From Rhynchosporium graminicola (taxonomy: Eukaryota; Ascomycota; Leotiomycetes; Helotiales; Ploettnerulaceae): DNA of 64,000 nucleotides. Made by a program: the position numbers and the translations under genes. The notes under the pieces are model-generated. The model did no database searches, had not been told where the DNA came from, and worked only from the letters and a program-made list of their open reading frames with translations. Below are positions 1 through 12,500 of this stretch, piece after piece (the stretch's first letter is position 1; each line of letters begins with the position of its first letter). The stretch spans positions 124,001 through 188,000 of the forward strand of contig FJUW01000036.1 of NCBI GenBank assembly GCA_900074885.1. Reading direction: 5' to 3'.

Positions 1-2317
1 GATGAGGTACGCATGATAACATTTTTGGATGGAGGAGTCTTGCTAGGAGTAGCGGCACGGGCAGGGAGAGGTGTGATCTGCTTCGACGGAGTTCCTGGCT
101 TCTTGATGGGCGTGCCACCTGTGCTGTGTCTCGACTTGGGGGTTGTGGACTGCCGCGACTCCGCACTACGACGTAGACCCTTTCCTCTAAAGCCTGTCAA
201 GCTAGGGCTTCCAGTCTCTGATGCTACGGTATGACTTGCAGCGGGGATCTTCGGTGGTGAATTTAATGGCACATCTGCGCGGAATGGGGAGCTGCCGAAG
301 TCTGATTCCATCTCCATGATTTTCTTGGCCTGGGAGCGACTTCCAGTGCTTCGTTGGGGGGCGAGAATACCCCCAAGGGCCATGGTCATGTCCATACCTA
401 TTGTGACATCTTGCTCACTGGTAGCTTCTCTGATGGACGACATGATTCCTCCTATAGCGACAGTCATGTCCATGGTTTCATCCTCTGCAGCGGACTCCAA
501 ACTCTGTCGATTTCGTTTGCTCTGTGTCTTTTGATTCGCTGCCATCGAAGCTCGCCGTCTGGGTCTTGTGTCTGCAGTGGGGGGAGGAAGGACACCACCC
601 ACGACAGTCGTAAATTCCATCGTCATATCCTCATCATCTGGCGATTTAGCCTCCTCTCGTGCAGGCTGAATATCTCCAATTGCCATTGTGAGATCCATGG
701 TTTCATCACCCATCGCTGATTCATCCGCAGATGATCTTCTTCGACTGCTTTGACGGCGATTCGTTGGCATGGATTTCCGCCTCGATGGCGGAGCTTTTTG
801 GGCATCATTTGAGATAATTCCCCCAAAAGCTCGTGTCACATCCATTGACATCTCATTATTCTCCAGCTTCTCTTCTGGTATGATGCGACCGACAGCTCGA
901 GTAATATCCATAGTAATATCTTCCCCATCCGATTGTTCTGTGACTTCGTGAAAGACAGCTTTGAATGCAGGTGAAAAGGGATTGATATTTTCTTGATCCT
1001 GTAAAGATTCCAGGATTGGGTTCTTGTTTGGCCAAGGAGCAAAAGAGGCTACCACCTCTTCGTCTTCTTCCACATCCTCAGCATCTCCATTTTCGTCGAA
1101 GTCAATACCTTGAGTGCCAGCTTGACGAGCCGCTTCCCTCAGAGCTTCGTCGAGTCGGCTAGATCCGGTACTATCTCCAGAGACCATGGATGCCATCGAT
1201 ATATTTGTAGTCTCGCCCCCATCCAAGCTCATCAAAGTCCCATCATCCTCACTCGAGTCGCTATTCGAGATGTTTCCGTCATCTTCGATAATTTCTTCGG
1301 CATCTCCTGCAGAGCTGCCACTGAAAGGACTCGAAGAAAACCCATCGTCATCCGGATTGTTGAAATTCATTGGTGGTATCCCAGAGCTTCGTCGACGTTT
1401 CTTCTGGTGCAGATCTCGTTGGTGGGCCGGGCTGGCTGTAACAGTTTCCTCTTCGACCTGTTCCGGGGGAGTCGATGGAGGTTCTGAAGGATCAGAGTTC
1501 GAAGGCCCAGACGATCCATGATGTGGTGATCCTACATTTCCACCCGAGGCAGACGATGCTCTTCGAGTTGAATTGGTAGAATTGGAAGATGTAGTAGAAT
1601 CCTGGTATTCAACCACAACATCCCAGGTGTGAAGTGTTGCTTCAGGGGCGAAAGACACCCGTCTATTCGCGAGTGATTTCCTTCGCGCATCTCGTCGTGA
1701 TATGACCTCCTTCTCTAACTCCTTTCGTTCTTTCTCTTCGCGCGCACGCGCCGCAGCTTCTTGCTCCTCCTCCGTCCGTAAGGTCACTCTCGTCTCATTC
1801 ACAGCGGGATTGATAGCGACCTCGAAGGGATTTGCAAGTACGTCTGCTCCAGATACTGTTGCGCCAGGTGTCTCGAGGTGAAAATCGATCAACTTTTCCG
1901 TCTTCTGGGCTGATGGCGGGGTTGTCTTTTTTGGACTTCTGCGCGCTGAGATATGCGCCGGAATCTCTCGCAGAGGTGGCATTGTAAGTTTGAGGATGGA
2001 CCTGGGAGGTGGATGAGGAATTGCAGCTAGGGACTTGATTGTGTCAGTTGAAAGGCTATTGTTAGATATTTCCATTCATTTACCTTGCGCCTATTTCCAG
2101 TTGTGTCCTTCAGAGCATCCAGTCCACCAGGACCAATACTCTTACTGCGCGACTTCTTTGCGGGCCTTTCAAACGGAATCGCCTTCTTTCCACCCAAAGC
2201 TCCCACATCCATAGTCATATTTTCCTGGTCTATACTTTGCGACGATGGGATGTGCGCCAGCGACTTTCTTGACTTCGGCCGTGTCGCCGGCAGAGTGACT
2301 TCTTCTCGGGAAGACAT
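1..2317 (-). CDS. spc7: Kinetochore scaffold protein Spc7/KNL1 (Spc105), C-terminus missing
   Basis: This is the outer-kinetochore scaffold that recruits PP1 and the Bub checkpoint proteins. Exon 1 is 2317-2084 (78 codons), followed by a 50-nt intron (2083-2034). Exon 2 is open from 2033 to the window edge, so about 755 residues are visible. An alternative TAG acceptor at 2027 is out of frame, so I chose the AAG acceptor at 2034. A SILK motif (residues 90-93) and an RVSF motif (203-206, in NRRVSFAPEATLHTWDV) are the two PP1-docking sites known in this family. Seven MELT-like motifs (M-D/E-x-T or M-D-V), the phospho-sites for Mps1 in known homologues, start near M36, M453, M475, M524, M550, M599 and M625. 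Most are followed by A-x-G-G-I. A basic, Glu-rich stretch lies between SILK and RVSF. The coiled coil and RWD domains expected at the C-terminus lie outside the window. The gene shares a 377-bp promoter with rps11. Identification is firm. Confidence 0.93.
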
Positions 2318-2694
2318 GTTTAAATATACATGAGCTTCATGCTCGCAACATTAGGTGTTTTTTGGTAACCAATTGATCATATATTGTTGGAATGATCGGG
2401 TGCACCGAATGATATGGGAAGAGGAATCTCGAAGCGGTTGCTGGGCTTTTCTCAGTCACGTAAACAAAACAAAGATGCAGGTGGGCTCAGAGCGCGTCGA
2501 GCCAGGCAGAAACTGAGGCAGATACTTGCAGCAGGTCTATGGAGCGCTAAACTGTTTCAAGATCAAGGGCATCTCATCACGTGTCCCACAAACTCGATAG
2601 GCGAGACCCAGCAAATTCGAAGCCCTCTTTTTCTGACTACGGCTTGAATTTGAACCCAACAACCCGACTTCGCGACTCGACAACCACCGCAAAA
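2318..2694. promoter_or_regulatory. Bidirectional promoter between spc7 and rps11
   Basis: This 377-bp spacer separates two divergently read start codons, so it must hold the promoters and 5' leaders of both genes. The rps11 side ends in an A-rich ATG context (caaaaATGG), typical of a strongly translated fungal gene. No other gene is visible. Confidence 0.7.
2577..2583. promoter_or_regulatory. TCACGTG E-box upstream of rps11
   Basis: A CACGTG palindrome preceded by T lies about 112 bp upstream of the rps11 ATG. Cbf1-type bHLH factors bind this core and are known at ribosomal-protein promoters in several ascomycetes. Its use here is inferred from position only. Confidence 0.4.
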
Positions 2695-3457
2695 ATGGCG
2701 ACCGAATTGACTGTCCAGAGCGAGCGCGCTTACCAGAAGCAACCCCATATCTTCTTGAACTCCAAGTCCAAGTCGAAGTCCACCGCCGTCGGAAAGGGAG
2801 GCCGAAGATGGTACAAGGACGTTGGATTGGGATTCCGCACACCAAAGACTGCGATTGAGGGAAGCTACATCGGTACGTGGATCTTACGACTGTTCGGGGG
2901 AACCAAGAGATATGCGATGATGTATGGTTCTGGGAAGAAGAAGGGAGGATTCTGATGCAGGCGCGGATGCACAATTGACTGCTGGGCGACGACGGGCTAG
3001 GCGCAAATTTGAATATCACCAAACTAACTTTCTATCTTCACAGACAAGAAGTGCCCCTTCACTGGTCTCGTGTCCATTCGTGGCCGTATTTTGACTGGAA
3101 CCGTTGTCTCCACCAAGATGCACCGAACTCTTATCATCCGCCGAGAGTACCTCCATTTCATCCCAAAATACGCCCGTTACGAGAAACGCCACAAGAACCT
3201 CGCTGCACATGTCTCACCAGCTTTCCGTGTTGAGGATGGTGATCAGGTTACCGTTGGACAATGCAGACCATTGAGCAAGACCGTACGTACAAACGCGTTC
3301 GACGGCAGCTATATGTGAAAGCTTGAGCGTCACATATGGCACCAGCGCTGCGGACTCCAAGATCAACTATGCTAACATTATCTTACAGGTCCGATTCAAT
3401 GTTCTCCGCGTGCTTCCCCGAACTGGAAAGGCTGTCAAGTCATTCAGCAAATTCTAA
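2695..3457 (+). CDS. rps11: 40S ribosomal protein S11 (uS17 family)
   Basis: This is a structural protein of the small ribosomal subunit. There are three exons: 2695-2872, 3044-3282 and 3389-3457, giving 162 codons (161 aa), close to the usual eukaryotic length. The N-terminus has the eukaryote-specific extension ([16 protein letters not shown]). The core includes the hallmark stretch around [12 protein letters not shown] and the [20 protein letters not shown] region in exon 2. Intron 1 (171 nt) splits the Asp codon of SYID-KK, and intron 2 (106 nt) is phase 0 after LSKT. The protein ends [16 protein letters not shown]. Introns near the 5' end are common in fungal ribosomal-protein genes. The first introns are longer than others in this window. 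Identification is unambiguous. Confidence 0.97.
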
Positions 3458-5174
3458 GCGCATTTCTTTTGGGTTTATGGGCTGCATGGGATTTGTTTGG
3501 TGCTTCAGTGCAAAGGGTTGTGAGATACAGGCTTCGCATAAGCTGGCATGGGGAAAACATGTGCATTAGCTACTGAGAGCAATCGAATGCATGAACCAAT
3601 CTCTGAATACGTCCTTGGATTGTGTGACTCGGAGGCGATATGTAGGCTATTCATGGCCGACAAACACTGATGTTAATTGTGTTTTATCTTTGACCACTTT
3701 AAGTACGCGACATGTCAAGTTTGCCATTCACATTCGAAACGAAGCAGGAATGAATGAACTTTAATCCCGAAAATGCAACATTCCGGAGTGGGCAAAGAGG
3801 AGTCCATCCAAACGACGAGACGATTGAAGGGTTACTACGCTATAGCAATTAATCAACGTTCATCCTCATTCGTTTCTCCGGATCCAGAATCACGAAAATA
3901 CAGCCCAAAGCCTTTTCAGGTCTGCATTCACTCGAACAAACACTCTGTGCCTCACAACATCATCGAAAGTGGCATCTTAAGAGCTCCTTCTCAGCCGACT
4001 CGCATGACGCGTATTAAGTATTCTCAATCCGATAATTTCTCGCCAATCTGGCAGACCAGAGCCCCGGTCTATAAAGCGTGGAGAATAAGTCATACCCGAA
4101 GAAATCCCTTTTGTAACTTCAAATGCCTTCAAAAAGCCATCTTTCTGCAGCGCCTCCTCGACTCTGAGCAGATTGATTCTAGCTAAAATGATTTGTTAGG
4201 CTCTAGTATTGACATGCAGAGAATGGTGTCCATGGATGGCACTGGATTTACTATTTTGATCTACCCGACTGCTTGTTCCTAATCGACGAAAAAGGTTCAC
4301 AGCAATAAACAAAAATCAAGGAACCAGTCTCATTGCCCCTCAACTTTATTAGAGCGGTTTAAATCTCAAGTCCCAGATCTCCAACTCTCAATTGGGTGTA
4401 AATTCTACAAGCCGCTCTATCACACTATAATTTCCAGCTCTCGACTCTCGTGTACGTCAATACCTAGGTATTTTCGCGAAAGTCCATGTTAGCCCCGTCA
4501 CACAAAGACCTCGCTCGGGTATCAAAATCCCCCACCAGAAGTGTGCTCCGGAACATTCGAAAGAACGGTAAAGGACATGAAGATCTCTTTTCTTCTTCTT
4601 CCCATGCGACGAAATTCCCAAAATGGTAGCAGGACACAAGGCTATATCCCGAAACGCTTCGGTGCCGACGGGTCGGTCCGAACTGGGCGGGCGTGTTTTA
4701 TAGTCATTACTAGGACGACGACTCCACATCCCAAGTCATCCAACGAGCGATTGAGACTCGTAAAGTAGTCATCATGCGGTTTATAGGCTGTGTGATGCTA
4801 GATTCCCGTAGAACATAGCCATAGGTGTGGAGGAACAGATATGGAAATCTGTAAAACGGTTGGAGAGGATACAGGTATTTGATATAGTGGATCTCGAGGA
4901 TGCGTGGAAGGCCCAGATGATAATGACAACCCACCTGTTGGCATGGAGAATGGGAAGCAAATTCACAGCGAAAAGGAAGTAACCTATCAGATGTATTCGT
5001 AGCAGGGGTAACAACCCCTCTTCATCAAGAAGCAGTGCTGTGTTCCAACAATCAAGACTCATTATCCAAACAGTCATGCAAACCAATCAAAGCCCTAAAG
5101 CCAATTACCATATTATATCCAAACCATTAGCATTATCCATTGCCAACCCCTCCTCTCTGCACCTTCAACTCATC
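3458..5174. other. Convergent spacer between rps11 and the GPCR gene, no firm gene
   Basis: Both flanking genes end into this 1.7-kb stretch, so it holds their 3' UTRs. Small open frames here lack protein-like composition. The exception is a short minus-strand exon-like stretch, listed separately. Confidence 0.5.
3977..4182 (-). pseudogene. Exon-like minus-strand fragment, unrecognised
   Basis: On the minus strand a plausible 3' splice site (CCTAAC branch then ATTTTAG) is followed by about 68 codons ending in TAA. The reading contains FLKAFEVTKGISSG and YSPRFIDRGSGLPDWREI, which looks protein-like. No matching upstream exon with a start codon could be joined convincingly. It could be the last exon of a small gene, a decayed remnant, or chance. 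I do not recognise the family. Confidence 0.22.
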
Positions 5175-6469
5175 TCACTTCCTCCATATCCTCCCCCTCA
5201 TCTGCTCCCCGATCCTCTCGTTCCAGCCAAAAGTAATCGCGTTCGCAAACCCAATAAACTGCGTGCTGGCCTGCAAAACCTGCAACACATAACTCGTATG
5301 TCCCGTCGCCTGAACGATGCGCGTCGCGATCCCCGGCAACCAGAGGATGATATAGAAGATGGGGTAGGCGTGGAGAAGCATGGCTTTCTGGATGGATTTC
5401 TGTTGGTCTTGTTTTGACGGGGGCCGGAGGGACAGTTCGTTGCGTGGATCGACCTTCGGGCGCGTGAAGACGGCCTTGATATTTTGGAGCGCGGTGGGAG
5501 GCGGAGAAGGAGGGTCATTATCGACGGGCCCGGGAGACGGAGAAATTTCTAGGGAGAGTTAGATGGGTGATTATGGTTTGGTATGGAAGGGGGAGATAGA
5601 TTGGTTTTGCTGACCTTGGCTATCTAACCTGATCTCACTCTTCTGACTGAGAATCATTTCCTCTTGGTAGGACCGCGCAATATCAGTAATATCCATCAGT
5701 TCCGAATGGCGTCTCAGAAACAACTGTATGTAGGTACACATCGATACAACAGCAGCAATAATAACGAAGCGCCATCCATGTGTAAGGGCATAGCGGAGAT
5801 ACGTTGGATCCTGTTCGATCCAACACCAATTGGACGCTGCTGGTCCGTAGGCATTCATGCTAAGTGCAATACCGCCTGGGAACGTTAGTAAGCGTTGCTC
5901 CCCATCAGTGTAATATCGAGATGGAGTGACTGACTTGTGATGAGAGGAACTGCCCAGGAACCACAGCAAAATATCAAGATATAGCTTAATCTCACATCAT
6001 GCCGTGATCGACTTGAAGTGACTACCCATAAGGTAACGATCGTGATTGTCAGAATCGAGAAATCCACCGTCTAAACGTAAATAAGTTTCCGTGCCCTCTC
6101 ATCTCACATATTAGAACCGACCTGAACAGACAATTGTCCAACAAAACCATTGAACGTACACGCAGCCCCAGGTCTCAACGGTGTATTCCGTATCAGAACC
6201 CACAGTCCGGAACTACCGTTATTGGCAGCATTCAAAAAGTCTAATCTCGTCAGCATTTGTCCTTCATCCCTCAACCTGTTCTCCAAGTGATCGACAGAAT
6301 GGTCGAACATACCCGCAACTGTCAGATTAATAATCAGAGCATGTCGAATATGTCTCTTTTGCGGCAGTATCATGTAAGAAATCAAAATAAAGGCCGTTCC
6401 CAACAGCGACAGCAGGCTGCCCGTAAGCGTCACCAGCACCGTCAGGAGATCAATCCTTCCGTTCACCAT
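5175..6469 (-). CDS. Seven-transmembrane G-protein-coupled receptor, cAMP-receptor-like (GPR-1/CAR type)
   Basis: Five exons (6469-6313, 6240-6122, 6070-5935, 5875-5615, 5548-5175) give 349 codons (348 aa). Seven hydrophobic segments can be followed: TM1 near residues 8-30, TM2 in HALIINLTVADFLNAANN, TM3 starting at FVGQLSVQTVDFSIL, TM4 in SYILIFCCGSWAVPLI, TM5 in GWRFVIIAAVVSMCTYI, TM6 in HAYPIFYIILWLPGIATRI and TM7 in VLQASTQFIGFANAITFGW. The short N-terminus, the LTVADFLNA motif and the QASTQFIGFANA stretch match fungal receptors related to Dictyostelium cAMP receptors. A third intracellular loop of about 70 residues (charged, then Pro-rich PSPGPVDNDPPSPPP) lies between TM5 and TM6. Introns are 51-72 nt. 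The ligand is unknown, and a role in nutrient or developmental signalling through a G-alpha is inferred from the family. The C-terminal tail after TM7 is very short. Confidence 0.82.
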
Positions 6470-8675
6470 CTTTTGGGTTCTTCTCTTCGACCAACACGCA
6501 CGCCTAATAGCGCCCCGTCGCGAAGATAACCCCCAAAAGAACGACGATGAGGAAAATCAACGATGAGCCGGCCTGCGGACAAGACTTGTGTTGATATGAG
6601 AGCTCCTGCATGCAACGACGACAAGAGCAGCGACAGGGAAATACGATCAACGGATCTCCGGTTCTCTGGGTGGGGGGCAACCTCTCTAATTAACACAAAA
6701 GCATAAAGTGCAGTATGATCCCCTCACATCCAAGGACGGGAGACATGGGCATCATCGTGGTTTTTGCACCGGGACGGATGAACGTCGGTGGTGATATACT
6801 TTCCTGTTCCCCTCTCGACCCTTTCTTCCCTTCCTCCCTCCCTCTCTTTCCCTGCTTTGGGTACCGCAAAGAAGAGTATTGCGCAATTAAGCTTCGCAAC
6901 TAGCCTTCAGGTGCACCCAGGGACCTAGGGCATCCACTACCGTAGGTCACTCCCGAGAGGCAATAGGAATCCATGAGGAGGACGTCTTTCGTACAAACGC
7001 ATGAAGCACGGAGTCCCGTTGGAACTCTGCATCACGCCAGCGGGAAACCTTCGCACCATTGTCAAACGACGCTCGGGTCGCTCTGAGTTCTTGTTAGGGA
7101 ATCCTGAAACGGTGATGGGAACGCCGCATGATTCAAGTCGGGATTTCGTCACGAGTGAACGGGTAGACGGGTGAAAAATACTGTAAACACAGTGCCGGCC
7201 GTGGCATCGGTATCTGCGAGGAAGCTGGAGCATGCAGGATTAAGCTTTTGTATCAGGTACAGATGAGGAACGCAGCTTGATGGCACGCCGGCTCGCTTGC
7301 ATTTGTTTATACACGGAAGGGCGGGGAGAACCAATTCTAGATCGCTCTATCAAACCTTGGCTTTCCTCTCAGCTGGAACCGGTTATCTCTGTACAGCCAA
7401 GATCTAATTACGGAGATTATTCCGTATTCCCTCTGGCCTGAGTTATGCCACATTGCGGTATGTGCTTCCCCTTGTCTGAATCCTACAAGGAAATCGACCA
7501 ATCGGAATGTCAGAAGATCTGAAATGTCAGATTGACCTTGGGAATCGTGGCAAAAGACCATGGCGGGGATAGTTCAGCTTGGCTCTTTTCACTTGGAACC
7601 TAATCTTGATATCCCAGCAGATCATGTACTGTACAGTACAGTAGCCCTCAATAACTTGTTCATTGCTTGTGCCGTTCGTTCGGAGATACGTATAGGAGAT
7701 AAACATGAGCTCACCGCCCCAGTTCTGCCACTTCAAAACACGATGGCAAAAAGAAGCGGTAAGCCTGCTCTTCGTTTTATTGGTATGTTCAAGGTGAATC
7801 ACATGACCTCACCAAAGATAATGTTGTGGTCTAACATAGAGAACACGTACCTTCACAGTAAGGAAGTCTAGAATAGTACAAACTGATGAGGAACTTTATA
7901 TCTAGCCGTTCTCGTCCATGCGCGTCAAAGTTAGCAATGTTTCATGTCACCCACCACAAACATGTTCTATTGTTAGGACAGGACACCCCGTAGCACGTGC
8001 TTTACTTCAAACCTGCCACCTGCCTAGGTAGGTACCGTTTGAACGGCAGTTATTGACGGTACTCAGTAATTAGCCCCCTGTTTGTTTGTAACCAGAAGTA
8101 ATGACGATAATCGTGCGGTATACTTCTCAACACCGGCCATGCGATTCAATCCGTCAAACAGAGCCCGGAAACAGCTCCGTGACTCTTTTCACGTGACTCG
8201 GTTTCCTCTCAAAATTGCCGCTACAACTCCTACACAACCCACCTATCATACTCTCTCTCTATAACTAGTTACTGACTAATCATCAACAATCCTCCCTCGA
8301 TATCCAGCATCTGTACATGACTCTCCACTTCCTCACACGTTTCATATATACATATACATTCTTTCTTCGGTTCACACGAACATATCAACAATCCATCTAT
8401 ATAATATTATAGTAAATATGGATCATATCATAAGAAAAACTAGTCACGTAAAATCATCAATCTCAAACATTTGTGCCACAAGATGTTAGGCAACGCTCGA
8501 TGGTCTAATTATGGCTGCACAGTCAAAGTTGGAGGCGTCAAAGACTGCGACACGAAAGGAACAAAGGATTTCAAGGGCGTGGTGAACAATGCGTATTCAT
8601 ATTGGTCGGGTTGGTGTACGGAGTAGTGACCATAAACCTTAGGAAGGCGGGGGAGGCTGGCATGCGTGAAGCGAA
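6470..8675. other. Upstream region of the GPCR gene, no gene seen
   Basis: This 2.2-kb stretch lies between the GPCR start and the end of the kinase-like gene. It holds scattered short frames without protein-like composition, a CT-rich block (about 6800-6860) and AT-rich sequence near 8260-8470. It probably contains the GPCR promoter and the 3' UTR of the next gene. Confidence 0.45.
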
Positions 8676-9569
8676 TCATTTGGGGACTATGTATCTATCG
8701 AACCGTTCTAATTCAGAGCCAATGTCAAATCTGCCGTCACTGTAGACCCAGCTTGGGAAAAATGATGGGACTGTAGTTCCCAGTTGGCCTGCAAAGCTAA
8801 GGTCAATCAAAGTGATACGACCATCCTTGGTCATGATGTTACTGGGACCCACGTCCCCGTGGCTAAAGCCCACACGATGGAACTGATCAATGGCTTGCTT
8901 GATGTCCTCAGCACGCAAACGCAACTCCGACGCTTCGATTTTGGAGAGCTTTTCCATTCGGTACCCGCACACGACCCCGTTTTCCAAGATCGGCTCGTGA
9001 TCATAGTCGACAACAGGAAGTCCCTGCTCTGTCAACTTGGCAAGTATATCGAATTCATACTGAATGAGCTTCATTGACACCTCATCTGAATGAGCAAGCT
9101 TGAGAACAGGAAAGGATCCGTGCTCGGTGATTCGTATCGAGGCGTGGGTCCCATAATCAAGCAATTCCGAGTTTTTCCAGACTGCAGCTGCTTCGGAACT
9201 TTGCTGCACCGACAAGAGTTCAGCATTCTTGAGGCTGGGAAAGCTTTCAAGGTCAGGGTACTCCTGCGAGCCTGACCAAGTAATGGAAAACGGCTGGTGA
9301 TTGTAATCGACAATACATCGATAAAGCCCACCGACTCCTGTGCCCTCAGGTGGTGATATCGGCATAGCCTTGGCAGCCTGAGAGTCCAATGTAAGAGGCA
9401 AGCTTTGGGAGCTTCGACAAGAGCTTTTGGGCGGAGATATGCTCTGCTGCTTGCTCGTCTTCAATCTATTCTTCTGAGATTGCGTCCCTACAAGATGTTA
9501 GCCAGCAATCGATTGTACCACTAAACTTCTCGTACCTCGAACATGTTCTTCCGTTCGGTAGGAGATCAT
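8676..9569 (-). CDS. Small protein-kinase-like (phosphotransferase fold) protein
   Basis: My model has two exons, 9569-9536 and 9487-8676, with a 48-nt intron, giving 281 aa. A Ser/Pro-rich N-terminal ~60 residues precedes a compact kinase-like fold. The candidate ATP-site Lys is in PVLKLAH (~141) and a Glu is in QYEFDIL (~156). The catalytic loop reads HGDVGPSNIM (~221-230), matching HxDxxxxN. The metal site is IDLSFAG (~239-245), replacing the DFG motif. The HGD form and short C-lobe resemble Bud32/RIO-like and aminoglycoside-phosphotransferase-like kinases more than standard Ser/Thr kinases. The 5' end is uncertain: the frame stays open for 10 codons upstream of the chosen ATG, so a further exon is possible. 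Substrate and pathway are unknown. Confidence 0.68.
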
Positions 9570-12500
9570 GTCGAAGACCTCGCCCTGAATACCGCTGCTT
9601 GATCCAAATCAGGATGACTGATAGGTATCGATTTTCAGTTCGTTTGGACGACTCAGATCGATCGAATTGCGACAGTAGATCCAAACACGAACGAGAGTTT
9701 GGGATGCCACAAATTGACAATTTTTGTGCAATGGATGTGTGGTGGGCAATTTTGTTGTGGGAGACCAGGTAATAACCGTGGGGTGATTCCAATCGCATTA
9801 CGTCGCCCTTGCACGCAGAATGTCCTCTGAGACTTCGCTACAGTGAGCCAATCTGCCCTCTTCAAGGTAGTTGCCCCTATTATCGAGGGTTCAATCTCAT
9901 TCGCAGCTGTCTTTGGCAATCATGACAGTGAGGGTACCCACGCATTGTCACGTGAGGAGTGGCTTTTCTCACTCAGGGTTGCTAAAATATAGAGCTTGCG
10001 ATTTACAATATACTGAAAGTGGTTCATCATTGCTAACTAGATCACAGGTATAGCGCAGATGTCGATACTTGAGAATTTGCCCTTCAGCCTATGCGAGTCA
10101 GGCCCAGAGCAGAAAGGCAGGTCGATGGTATAAGTAACTTCTACCTTCAGGTCCTGGCTCCAGTCCCATCACAAATTCCGGTGTCTACTTTCTTTCTAGA
10201 TTCGCATGGTCAGAACCGAGTAAGACTCCAAATTCCGACTATGAACCTATCAAGCAAAGCCAAATTGACTGGTTCGCGAACACTTCCCACGCACGACAGA
10301 GCGCACGTGAGATGACCAATAACGGACAACGCTTTTATATATCTCTGGCCTTCGTACACATTCCTCTTCCCGAGTTCAAGGACCGCCATCTCCGTATCTA
10401 TAACGGTCACCGGGGGGAACCTACTGAATATCCTAGTTCCAATTCCCATTCCTACGATGCATTAGTCACAGGAGGCATATCAGCATTAGGCTGCGGGCAC
10501 GACCATGTGAACGACTTTGCGCTCTGCTGCCGCAATAAACACAGCAGGATAATGATAACGCCCCTCATCCTGGCCCGTGGTTATGCTATAGTGGTGGCAG
10601 TGGGTTCGGAGGGTATTGCTCGTACGGTAGAAAGCGATTTCATCGACGTATGCAGGTTTGGGAAGTCGATACGAGTAACGGGAGCTTGAAGACTTGGAAA
10701 CGGGTCGAAAATTCTGTCGATTGAGTGGATGAGATAAGTCTTGTAGAAAGTGGAGCAGTGGCTGATCCCCCTGAGGGACAACATGAAAGCAGAAGCCGTG
10801 TAGTGACTTGACAGGTAGTGGCAGCTAGCTAACAGTTGGGATCTTCAAGATATCCGGTCGGTTGACGATTCTCGGTTAATACTCGCTGAAAATGCTCCAA
10901 ATCTACGCTACTTATTGTGATCTTGAGGTATGGATGGGAAACTTCGTCCAGAAAAGCTAAGCCAGTTAGCAAGCTTTCGAAACTATGGCTATGAAATTAT
11001 CGTCTCCTTGTCCGTTCCGATCGGTATATTTTTGCTCACTGCCGACGGCTCAGAAGGTATCCTTGTGTGCCTTGTTCTCCTGGGTGTAAGCTGCAGTCCA
11101 GGTTCCCACCGCTTCCCTGATTTGCGTGTCCTCTACCTTCTCGCTTATAACCGGAATACTCTCATCTCCACCATACTCCAAAAAGATACTTGATATATCC
11201 CGTGATAATTGCTGAACTCAAATATCACCAAGTGACCAAGGTAGCCCCCGACCTGCCCCGTTCTCCTCCCAAGCCCTCGGGTTGTCCTTGTGAAGGATGT
11301 TGCCATTCATTGATGCTATCAATTATACGGCGTCGCCTGTAGCATAGTTACCAACGACGCTAGTAGTATCCTTCAGATATCTCTCTGCTTTCGAGCAGAT
11401 TTCCCTACGTTTGCAAGTGGTCTGCTACACATCGGAACTAGCCCACTCCTTCTAACCCCTTCCGTCGCCTTGAATGGTAGGGCTAATTAAGACAGAGGCG
11501 GCCCTGGACGTGAGCTTTTCATTTCCTGATATAATATTCTCTCAAGTGCTCGGATTTTGACAAGGTTTTAAAAGTCGTGATTAACAGAGCAAACAGCCGA
11601 AGCAGCGACTTGCGGCATAGTTAAAAATATCGACAGTATAATGAACACGCACTGTTCTAATTGTTATCAGTACTTCGTCGGAGGAGAAGTAATTGGGAAA
11701 AAAACATGATTAGAAACTCTTAGCTCGTATATTCGACATTTGTAATTCCGAAACTGCGGATTCGATTCGTTACAAGGTATATATTGCTGCGTAAGGTAGA
11801 CGTCAGAAACATAAGACATACTCAGGCCTCATAGGCCTGAATAGATCAAATCAAAGATCTTTTTAGCGTTTGGAATTTTTTTCCGCGAGATTTCAATCAG
11901 ACAGGCCAGACCTAGAATTAGATTTGGGTGTTTTCTACTTTTCCCTTCCAGAACACGGAAAGCGCGGATCAAAATTACTATGTTAGACATTGTTTCTAGC
12001 TTAAGCTGACAGGAAGTGCAATTTGCTATTAGGGTTAAGCCATATCATAGGTGGTGGGCTGACGGAGAATATTCCGCGCATGCTTCCGTCTCACCTCGCT
12101 GCCGAAGTAATGTTGCCGCCTGGAAACTTCCAGCCGTCTTCAAATGGCAAAAAAAAAAGCTAGCACCGTCTCAGCAGTTGAAACGTGGCGCACTTTCAAC
12201 ACCGGTGTTGGCATGGTTGGTACGGTGTCCAAGGAGAGTGTTGCTGTTGTAAAAGAGGAGCTTAAGAAGAGCAGTAAGAAGGGTCTATATCATCGGTGCG
12301 CTGGTGACGAGAGACAGAGAGGGCTGTGTGTTTGAAGAATTTGGAGACCTGGGAATGAGAGTCTTTTGTTTTGGATAGAGTTGGTGGAATTTTCTTCTTG
12401 GCGTTAGGCGATATTCAAAAGTAAACAGATGCCCCTTTTTCAGCCGAACACCTTCGAACTCGTTGACGGCAGCAGCAAACATTGGCTCTCAAGTCTTTTC

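Noticed and set aside
2873..3043. Box C/D snoRNA inside rps11 intron 1
   Set aside because: There is an imperfect C box (ATGATGT) and a CTGA, but they lie only about 35 nt apart, without a terminal stem.
10400..10568. Possible small secreted protein on the minus strand starting at 10568
   Set aside because: It has a signal-like hydrophobic start but stops after 38 codons, and no intron of credible length restores a frame.
12144..12335. 63-codon Lys-rich plus frame
   Set aside because: It begins in a poly-A run, has no splice partner and no recognisable motif.
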